Shown here piece by piece: positions 58,840-64,000 of a stretch of 64,000 nucleotides of DNA. A program made the position numbers and the translations under genes. Below the pieces are notes generated by a model. That model was not told the DNA's origin. It was given only the letters and a program-made list of their open reading frames with translations, and did not search any database. The stretch is from CAMYLY01 sp036397755 (lineage in GTDB: Bacteria; Gemmatimonadota; Gemmatimonadetes; Gemmatimonadales; GWC2-71-9). The stretch lies in the NCBI GenBank assembly GCA_036397755.1, contig DASWII010000044.1, positions 19,691 through 83,690 of the forward strand, read 5' to 3'. How positions within the stretch are numbered: the first letter of the stretch is position 1; each line of letters begins with the position of its first letter.

Positions 58840-59172
58840 CATCGGCGGGATGAGGTCCGCCCGGAGCAAGAGCGCGAGCCTGTCGGAGTCGACCTTATCG
58901 GTCTTGACCTTGGCCGCCGCGATCGCTTTGACGCGGGTCGCGTGGGTGTCAAGGACGAGGTCGACGCCGAGGGCAGCGAGTGTGTCGGCCAGTCAGTACC
59001 ACCCACCGGTCGACTCCACCACCGCCTGGTGCGGACCGGGGAACTCGGCGAAGTACGGCTGGAGCGCGAGCGGGCTGCTGGCCACGCGCGTCTGTTTGAC
59101 GCGCCCGCCTTCGGGCCCATAGGTTGTGATCAGGCGGAAGGCCTTGTGTTGGTCGATGCCGGAGTCCCACAT
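58840..59172 (-). pseudogene. IS110-family transposase, truncated and interrupted
   Basis: The first 111 codons of an IS110-type DEDD transposase: SGIDQHKAFRLITTYGPEGG (first Asp), AVVESTGGWY (Glu), HATRVKAIAAAKVKTDKVDS (Asp-Asp) and ALLLRADLIP. A stop codon (TGA at 58995-58993) replaces the Trp normally following GGWY, and the sequence diverges after DLIP, so the C-terminal half is missing. The element is dead. Confidence 0.85.
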
Positions 59173-59284
59173 GGAAGTGCTCTCCTGGAGTGACGGTTCA
59201 CGATCTTGGTGGATCACTGAGACCTTACTCCTCGAGGGCACTTCTTAGAAACATCAAGCAGAAAGCTCTCGCGCCGGAGGCATT

Positions 59285-59977
59285 GTGAAAGCTCCCCCTG
59301 CAGGCCACGATGAGTTTCTCCGTGTCGAGTACACCGCACTCGCCGAGTACTATGGAAAGATCATCACTTTCCGCTTTACCACTGCCTCGTTCTTCGTGGC
59401 CGCCGTCGCTCTTGTGCTGCAGATCGCGAGCCCAAAGCCGGCCCACTATGTGCTTCTGTTCGCTGTCAGCCTTGGCATCTGGCTTGTCGAACTCCGCAAC
59501 AGATCCATCTTTCGCAGCCTCTTGAGCCGCGCGTGGGCTATTGAAAGCCGCTGGGCCACGGCCGACAGTCCGCCCCTATTCATGAACATGGCGCCCAGCG
59601 AGGTACCCGAAGAACTCTCGCACGGGAAGCTGCCGCTTGTTCGTGACGAGACCCGCATCTTGCTGCTGCCGCGCTTTCATGCGCCCATCGCAACGCATAC
59701 CGTCGGTTTTGACATCCTCTATCTCTCGGTAATGTCCTTCTCGGTCTGGGCTCTTCGGACACCCAACTTGGAGCTTCCCGTGGCCGCTACTATCGATCCC
59801 ATACTCGCGATGTTCACTTTCGGGATCATCTACCTCGGCTTTACTGCGTTGCAGGCTACCACGTTCCAGCCTTCAGAGCTGAAACCGTGGCAACGCTGCG
59901 TTGGCGGCCTGCTTGGCCTCGTGCTTATTGGCGGAGGAGCGCTAGTGGTAGCGCTGGCGGTTGCGAAGGCCCTTTGA
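59285..59977 (+). CDS. Four-TM hypothetical protein, cassette-borne
   Basis: A 230-residue membrane protein. The N-terminus (HDEFLRVEYTALAEYYGKII, then FRFTTASFFVAAVALVLQIA) and the second segment (YVLLFAVSLGIWLVELRNRS) resemble SLATT-like two-helix modules used as pore-forming effectors in defence systems. Two more helices follow (DPILAMFTFGIIYLGFTAL and LLGLVLIGGGALVVALAV). The gene is followed after 17 bp by a complete attC-like site, which makes it an integron-type cassette gene. No family assignment beyond topology. Confidence 0.55.
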   Translation: MKAPPAGHDEFLRVEYTALAEYYGKIITFRFTTASFFVAAVALVLQIASPKPAHYVLLFAVSLGIWLVELRNRSIFRSLLSRAWAIESRWATADSPPLFMNMAPSEVPEELSHGKLPLVRDETRILLLPRFHAPIATHTVGFDILYLSVMSFSVWALRTPNLELPVAATIDPILAMFTFGIIYLGFTALQATTFQPSELKPWQRCVGGLLGLVLIGGGALVVALAVAKAL

Positions 59978-59994
59978 CGCCGAGCGCGTTGGCG

Positions 59995-60093
59995 GCATAA
60001 CACGGCAATGCACCTGCCAAAGCGCGTCCACTTCCGCCTTGCAACGAGAGATCTCGTTGGCCCGCTTTGCAGGTGATTGCCAAACCGTTAGAC
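59995..60093 (+). other. attC-like recombination site of an integron cassette
   Basis: Outer core-like ends GCATAAC (59995-60001) and GTTAGAC (60087-60093). Between them, ACGGCAATGCACCTGCCAAAG pairs with CTTTGCAGGTGATTGCC, leaving single unpaired bases on one side, the hallmark of extrahelical bases in attC. A central hairpin CAACGAGA-GA-TCTCGTTG closes the fold. The left core has one deviation from RYYYAAC (A at position 3). Total length 99 bp is normal for attC. No integrase gene lies in the window. Confidence 0.7.
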
Positions 60094-60124
60094 TGCGCAG
60101 AATCGCCCCCTAGGCCCACCCGAC

Positions 60125-60153
60125 TTGACGGCAACGTCAATGCGTCCCATATT
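60125..60153 (+). promoter_or_regulatory. Candidate sigma-70 promoter
   Basis: TTGACG (60125-60130) and CATATT (60148-60153) are 17 bp apart. The predicted transcript would start near 60160, about 35 nt before the micro-ORF at 60194. The promoter lies in the new cassette directly after the attC. Confidence 0.45.
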
Positions 60154-60193
60154 CCTCTACAGATCTTTGACAACTGTAGGCGGAGGACGCATT

Positions 60194-60268
60194 GTGATCG
60201 CACTCGGTACCGTCTTGGTGCTGATGATCATGATTGCTTATCCAATTATCGTTGAAGAAGATCAATGA
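60194..60268 (+). CDS. 24-residue hydrophobic micro-ORF (possible leader peptide)
   Basis: GTG start with GGAGG eight bases upstream. The peptide is IALGTVLVLMIMIAYPIIV followed by EEDQ, a single membrane segment with an acidic tail. The stop TGA (60266-60268) lies one base before the base of a strong terminator hairpin. It may be a small membrane protein or a leader peptide controlling the terminator. Confidence 0.5.
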   Translation: MIALGTVLVLMIMIAYPIIVEEDQ

Positions 60269-60269
60269 G

Positions 60270-60298
60270 ACCCGGGGGGGTTCACCCCCCGGGTTTTT
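60270..60298 (+). terminator. Intrinsic terminator after the micro-ORF
   Basis: ACCCGGGGGG and CCCCCCGGGT form a 10-bp perfect stem with a 5-nt loop (GTTCA), followed by five T. It separates the micro-ORF from the membrane-protein gene whose ATG is at 60327. Confidence 0.85.
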
Positions 60299-60326
60299 CA
60301 TTTTCCTGGACGTTGGAGCCGCCGCC

Positions 60327-60794
60327 ATGATAACAACATTCGCCCAACTCGGTTTTTCGGAACGCGACCTTCTTATCATTGTCATGTCAGGCATATTTGC
60401 CGGCCTCGGCTCCTTCGTTCAGGTTACCGTGTCGTACTGGGAAGGGTTCCCTAAACTCCCACGTTCAACCCAGAGCACCACGATCGTCAGCAAATCCGTA
60501 GCCATTCACCGTGCGGCATACTATTTGTCTCGTTTAGTTGTGGGTTTCTTCCTAGGTGTTCTTCTCGGACTGCTGCTTGTCGGTGCCCTACTTGAGAATG
60601 TCACCGTAGTTGCGCGAGTCCTGGTCCTTGCGGCGCTGCTTGGCTATTCCGCTCCACGGATCTGGGAGATTCAACAGGCATCCGTTGAGCGGCTAGTGAG
60701 TGATTTGGTGGCACAACACCTGGCGCGACCGGTACCCTCAAGTGCGTCGGAGCCGTCCGATCAATCTTCGACAGCAGCCTCATCCCGGACCTGA
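60327..60794 (+). CDS. Hypothetical membrane protein
   Basis: A 155-residue protein with predicted helices at about residues 11-29 (DLLIIVMSGIFAGLGSFVQVT), 66-90 (LVVGFFLGVLLGLLLVGALL) and 93-110 (VTVVARVLVLAALLGYSAP), and a Ser/Thr-rich cytoplasmic tail. No homologue recognised. It is separated from the micro-ORF by a terminator, so its expression likely depends on read-through or on a promoter of its own. GTCTAAC, an RYYYAAC attC core, begins 16 bp after its stop. Confidence 0.6.
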   Translation: MITTFAQLGFSERDLLIIVMSGIFAGLGSFVQVTVSYWEGFPKLPRSTQSTTIVSKSVAIHRAAYYLSRLVVGFFLGVLLGLLLVGALLENVTVVARVLVLAALLGYSAPRIWEIQQASVERLVSDLVAQHLARPVPSSASEPSDQSSTAASSRT

Positions 60795-60809
60795 GGTGCA
60801 GTGAGCGCA

Positions 60810-60987
60810 GTCTAACAGGGGCGGACGCCGTGTGAAAACTCGCGGTCGGACGCGGTGATGGCGCAGTTGGGCTGGAGGAGCGGCACGGGTGTGATCGGCA
60901 GACGAAAACTCGGTTGAGTGGGCGCTCAGGCGTGGGATGGCGGTGCTCGAGGGGGCGTACGGGAGCTGCAACGACGGGAACCCCCGG
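60810..60987 (+). mobile_element. attC half-site followed by the end of an IS1182-like element
   Basis: GTCTAAC (60810-60816) matches the attC R'' core and is complementary to the GTTAGAC of the site at 60087. The remainder of an attC is not found. The sequence GTGTGAAAACTCGCGGTCGG (60832 on) and the following 150 bp resemble the non-coding end of an IS1182-type element that carries the truncated transposase next door. Confidence 0.5.
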
Positions 60988-61190
60988 CTACGCGAGGGCT
61001 TCCATCAGTCGCGGGACGCCGACGAGGTTCAACACCCGCTCGAGATTGTAGGCGAGCACCGTCAGACTGAACTCCACGCGCACCTTCCGCAGGCCTTTCA
61101 GCAGGAAGTAGCCCTGATCCATCCCCCGCTTCATCGTGCCGTACGGATGCTCGCTGAGCGCCTTCCGCTGCGCGGGTCGTCCCGCCCCCA
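60988..61190 (-). pseudogene. IS1182-type transposase, C-terminal remnant
   Basis: About 60 codons: LSEHPYGTMKRGMDQGYFLL, KGLRKVRVEFSLTVLAYNL and ERVLNLVGVPRLMEAL. The EHPxGTxKR...FLLxGLxxVRxEFSLxxLAYNL pattern is the end of IS1182-family DDE transposases. The upstream part is missing and the fragment adjoins the 3' end of the phosphatase-family gene. Confidence 0.8.
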
Positions 61191-62216
61191 TCACACCCGC
61201 ATCCTCACGAACACCGGCCGGTGATCGGATATCGCGAACTTCGTCCAGGCCTTGAACTGGCTGAGCGTGCGCTCACCCGCCTCCACCTGCTGCCATAAGC
61301 GCCGAAACACGAAGTTGTCGAAGTCCACTACCACCGCCGACTGGCCGTTGATGGGCGTGAGTGGCAGGTTCTCGTTCGCGAACACGATCTGATCGTAGCT
61401 GGTGAACTCCTGAATCGTCGTGCCGGCCTCGGAAGAGTACCGCGTGCGGACAAAGCCCCGACGGGTCAGCGCGCGGTACACCCTGTCGTCGCTAGCCATG
61501 GTGGGCACGTTCATGTCCCCGATCAGCACGACGTTAGGCTCGTACACCTTCGCGGCGTTCGACCGCCGCTGGCACGCCTTGGCCCAGTCGGCGAGGAAAT
61601 AGACCTCGGCGATCCGGTTGTTGAACTTCGCCGAGTTGCTCGAGCCATAATAGATGTGCACGTTCGCGATGAGGAACCTGCGCTGCGATCCCACGACCTC
61701 CCACGTGGTCAACATGGGGTTGCGGTTGAAGTTCTCGAAGAAGGTCTCGATGCTCCGGCCCCCCAGGCGCAAACGCTGCTTCTTGGGCTCGATGATGTAC
61801 GTCCCGTTGCGAACCACGCCGTTGGGGTTGTAGTCCAGCTCGGCGACCAGGGGGCCGGGCCGCACGCGCGCGGGGCGGTAGACCACGGCTAGGCGCTCCT
61901 CGTTGCCCGCGACGTCGGTGAACACGCACCGGAACCGATTGCCGAGGCGGCGCATCACCTCGCGAAAGTGCGCGAGTTGCGCCCGCACCTCCTGCACGGC
62001 GATCACGTCGAAGCGGGCGAGGATGTGCGCGATGAGCGCCAGGTCCTTGGGACGCCGCTTCTGCGCCCCCAGATTCGCGATGTTCCACGTCGCCAGATCC
62101 AGCTCGCTTCCGCGCTTGGCCGGAATCCCGCGCCCCGCGAAGAACTCGTCGAACGCCCGGCGCTCGGTCGCGAGGTTGTAATCGAAGGAGAATCCGGGTT
62201 TGGGAAACACAGGCAT
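61191..62216 (-). CDS. Endonuclease/exonuclease/phosphatase-family protein
   Basis: A 341-residue EEP-superfamily enzyme. The motifs are LDLATWNIANLG, FDVIAVQEVRA (metal Glu), VLIGDMNVPT (catalytic Asp/Asn) and FAISDHRPVFVRM (catalytic Asp-His). No signal peptide is seen. DNase, sphingomyelinase-like or inositol phosphatase activity cannot be told apart from these motifs. A SNSAKFNNRIAEVYFLADWA insert is distinctive. It follows the hydrolase gene by 2 bp, so they form an operon. Confidence 0.83.
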   Translation of the reverse strand: MPVFPKPGFSFDYNLATERRAFDEFFAGRGIPAKRGSELDLATWNIANLGAQKRRPKDLALIAHILARFDVIAVQEVRAQLAHFREVMRRLGNRFRCVFTDVAGNEERLAVVYRPARVRPGPLVAELDYNPNGVVRNGTYIIEPKKQRLRLGGRSIETFFENFNRNPMLTTWEVVGSQRRFLIANVHIYYGSSNSAKFNNRIAEVYFLADWAKACQRRSNAAKVYEPNVVLIGDMNVPTMASDDRVYRALTRRGFVRTRYSSEAGTTIQEFTSYDQIVFANENLPLTPINGQSAVVVDFDNFVFRRLWQQVEAGERTLSQFKAWTKFAISDHRPVFVRMRV

Positions 62217-62218
62217 CG

Positions 62219-63511
62219 CTACTCCCGGTCGAGGGTAAACAGGAGATCGAGGACCCTGCGGAGTTCCGCACTCGCGCTGGGCCGCGTGCCCACGCCACCG
62301 CGTGTGAGCTTCCAGTAGCGCGTGTGGCTCCACAGCGTGTAGCTCCGGAGCGTGCCGTCGCTCACCGGCACGTCCAGCACCCCTTCGCCGAACACGGGGC
62401 CCACGGGACCGCCCACGATGTCGCCGAACAGGCCCCCGTACGCGGGGAAATAGAGATTGGTCCATCGCGTGCACGCGAACGGTGCCGCGTGGTGCGGCGC
62501 GCGGGGCGACACCAGTTGGCGCCGGTCGTTCCGGATGGGCGGTTCGAGCACGAACGCGAGCGTGCCATCCCGATCGAGCTGCGGCGGATCGGTCGGCAGC
62601 TCGCGGTCGCGGAACCGCTGCACCAGGTCGCGCTCGTTCCGGGCGATGAGGATCGCGGCGTGCGCTAGCGGCGAGCCCAAGGTCACGAGATCCGTGATCC
62701 GCCACGAGTGACCGTGACGGCGAAGCTCCGTCCACACCGCCCGCTGGTGACGGCGGTGAATGTCCTCGCCGACGGCACCGGTGTTGGGTCCGGTGAGCAA
62801 CTGCTCGTACGCCTCGAGCCGTGCCTGGGGCTGTCGCGCGGGGTTCTGGAATCGCCGGTACGCCTCCACCCAGTAGTGCGTGATGAGGTCGTAGGCGATC
62901 ACGCTGCCCAGGCTGTGCCCCACGAGGATGATCCGATCGTACTTGCCGCTCTCGTGCAGGCGTCTCAGGAGACTCACTCCCGCGTCCCGGATGGCGCGGC
63001 GGATCGCGACGTTGCGGGGGCTCGGGCTCAGGTAGCGCGCGGCGTCGCCCGCGTAGCGGATGAGGAACCCGTAGAACGCGGACGCCAGCAGCACCAGTGC
63101 GAGGATTGCCGGCCCCCCCAGGCTCGCTTGAATGATGCCGAGGCCGATGCCCGCGCCCAGCGCGGCGAGCAGCGCCAGCAGTGCCCACGTCACCACCCAC
63201 ATCGGCCGGAGGTGTCGGGGCGTCGCCCACGGCCAGCGCCACAACAGAGACTTCGCCCACTGCGCGAGGTGGAGAATCGTCGTTCCCTGGACCAGGTCCG
63301 CCCAGTACAGCTCGAAGAAATGCGTGTGATGGCGGGGTCCGTGGCGCGTCGTCAGGCGGCGGAGCTCGTACGACCCGCTGAAGGGGTCGGGCTTGCTGTA
63401 CACCTGACTGGTCGGCAGGACGCTCGCCACGAACGAGCGCAGCGTGTCCATGGGACGCTGCTCGCCGATCCCGTGAATGACGATGACCGCCTGCTTCCGA
63501 ATCCTGGGCAT
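62219..63511 (-). CDS. Alpha/beta-hydrolase-fold membrane protein
   Basis: A 430-residue protein. The start RKQAVIVIHGIGEQRPM has the oxyanion-hole HG of lipase-like hydrolases and RIILVGHSLGSVIAYDLIT carries the nucleophile Ser. Two hydrophobic segments (about residues 105-150: VVTWALLALLAALGAGIGL and PAILALVLLASAFYGFLI) lie between them, suggesting membrane association. It has a C-terminal segment of about 200 residues with no clear family (RWTNLYFPAYGGLFGDIV). Substrate unknown. Genes of this type often stand beside EEP-family enzymes. Confidence 0.75.
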   Translation of the reverse strand: MPRIRKQAVIVIHGIGEQRPMDTLRSFVASVLPTSQVYSKPDPFSGSYELRRLTTRHGPRHHTHFFELYWADLVQGTTILHLAQWAKSLLWRWPWATPRHLRPMWVVTWALLALLAALGAGIGLGIIQASLGGPAILALVLLASAFYGFLIRYAGDAARYLSPSPRNVAIRRAIRDAGVSLLRRLHESGKYDRIILVGHSLGSVIAYDLITHYWVEAYRRFQNPARQPQARLEAYEQLLTGPNTGAVGEDIHRRHQRAVWTELRRHGHSWRITDLVTLGSPLAHAAILIARNERDLVQRFRDRELPTDPPQLDRDGTLAFVLEPPIRNDRRQLVSPRAPHHAAPFACTRWTNLYFPAYGGLFGDIVGGPVGPVFGEGVLDVPVSDGTLRSYTLWSHTRYWKLTRGGVGTRPSASAELRRVLDLLFTLDRE

Positions 63512-63560
63512 GCGTACTCCGCTGGAGGGCGGGGTGGTTAGGCCCGGATGAGTTACGCGG

Positions 63561-64000
63561 TCACGAGCCGCCCGCGCCGAGTTTCGTCACCGACAGCCCG
63601 CCGATAATGAGTCCGACGAAGATCGTTGGTCCATTCCCGACGCCTCCCAGCACGAACTGATCGGGGTCCGTCCCCACGGGCACGACGATTTGGTCCCCGT
63701 CCCGCGCCGCCCCGTCGATGCCCGGAAGGCGAATCTCGTCGCTGGCGCTGAAGATGTAGCCGATGAAGACCTGCATGTTTAGCGAGCCGAAGTGCGCGGT
63801 AAGCGCCGGTGCGAGCTTGATGCGGGCGTCCGCTCCGGCCGCGAACATCACCATGTGCGCGCCGATGCCGACGCCCAGGGTTTCCTCGTCGGGGTTGGAT
63901 CCAGATAGGAGGTATCGTGCCACCAGCCCGGTGGAGACCGCGGGCCGCCAAACGAACTCCTGGTTGGCAAGCAACGACAGGGAGTCCGAGCGGGGAATTG
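63561..64000 (-). CDS. Hypothetical protein, possibly beta-barrel (N-terminus outside window)
   Basis: The last 145 codons are in the window; the frame stays open to the edge. Alternating hydrophobic strands (VWRPAVSTGLVARYLLSGS, GVGIGAHMVMFAAGAD, LNMQVFIGYIFSASD, GPTIFVGLIIGGLSV) suggest a beta-barrel or porin-like envelope protein. No family was recognised. It is 49 bp upstream of the hydrolase gene on the same strand. Confidence 0.45.
   Translation of the reverse strand, partial: IPRSDSLSLLANQEFVWRPAVSTGLVARYLLSGSNPDEETLGVGIGAHMVMFAAGADARIKLAPALTAHFGSLNMQVFIGYIFSASDEIRLPGIDGAARDGDQIVVPVGTDPDQFVLGGVGNGPTIFVGLIIGGLSVTKLGAGGS

Noticed and set aside
61191..63260. 689-codon frame extending the phosphatase-family protein upstream
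   Set aside because: The extra N-terminal part is antisense-like Arg/Gly/Pro sequence overlapping the hydrolase gene in another frame; the domain begins at ATG 62216.

Overview
The window is high-GC bacterial chromosome from a Gram-negative organism: there are lipoprotein signals, an outer-membrane TonB-plug protein, and an ECF sigma / anti-sigma-like / Spy-like set. Gene content fits Gemmatimonadota or a close relative, but no rRNA or phylogenetic marker was tested, so that is an inference.

Region 1 (1-9.7 kb, minus strand) is a tightly packed phenylacetate-degradation operon. In transcription order it holds paaA, the N-terminal half of paaD, paaB, paaC, the zinc-ribbon half of paaD as its own gene, three crotonases, an aldehyde dehydrogenase, a thiolase, a glycerophosphodiesterase, a 3-hydroxyacyl-CoA dehydrogenase and the start of an amidohydrolase. 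Most junctions are ATGA/GTGA/TTGA overlaps. An internally deleted TetR-like regulator lies upstream of paaA. Region 2 (9.7-14.6 kb) has a sigma/anti-sigma-like/Spy-like trio, a lipoprotein, two class II tRNA genes (one with an anomalous GCC anticodon) and small hypothetical proteins.

Region 3 (14.7-37.3 kb, plus strand) is a run of 27 co-directional, mostly housekeeping genes: icd, pepA, an outer-membrane protein, yicC, gmk, rpoZ, coaBC, family-4 uracil-DNA glycosylase, dnaB, ispD, threonylcarbamoyl-AMP synthase, LMW phosphatase, aroE, comF-like, gap, pgk, tpiA, secG, carA, HU/IHF, moaD, moaE, trmL, mdh, an NlpC/P60 protein and a secreted metalloprotease.

Region 4 (37.3-49.6 kb) is accessory. 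It carries a hipBA toxin-antitoxin pair, an exact 186-bp tandem array of hairpins, an erythromycin-esterase-like protein, a frameshift-fused DUF4258/DUF2283 pair, an NYN-domain RNase with a structured leader, a membrane Ser/Thr kinase, and a minus-strand cluster (sigma factor, amidase, coiled-coil membrane protein, FN3 protein, small membrane protein) that resembles a lysis or envelope module.

Region 5 (49.8-61.2 kb) looks like a decayed, defence-rich island built partly of integron-type cassettes. It has one convincing attC fold (59995-60093), attC half-sites next to two direct copies of a ~270-bp non-coding element joined to an IS110-type transposase remnant, a class III nucleotidyl cyclase, integrase and group II intron remnants, a PLD-type nuclease convergent with a fused double DNA methyltransferase (a probable BfiI-like restriction-modification system), membrane proteins, and a micro-ORF abutting a perfect terminator. 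Region 6 (61.2-64 kb, minus) has an endonuclease/exonuclease/phosphatase-family protein, an alpha/beta hydrolase and a partial gene.

Coordinates of short sites were read by eye and may be off by one or two bases.
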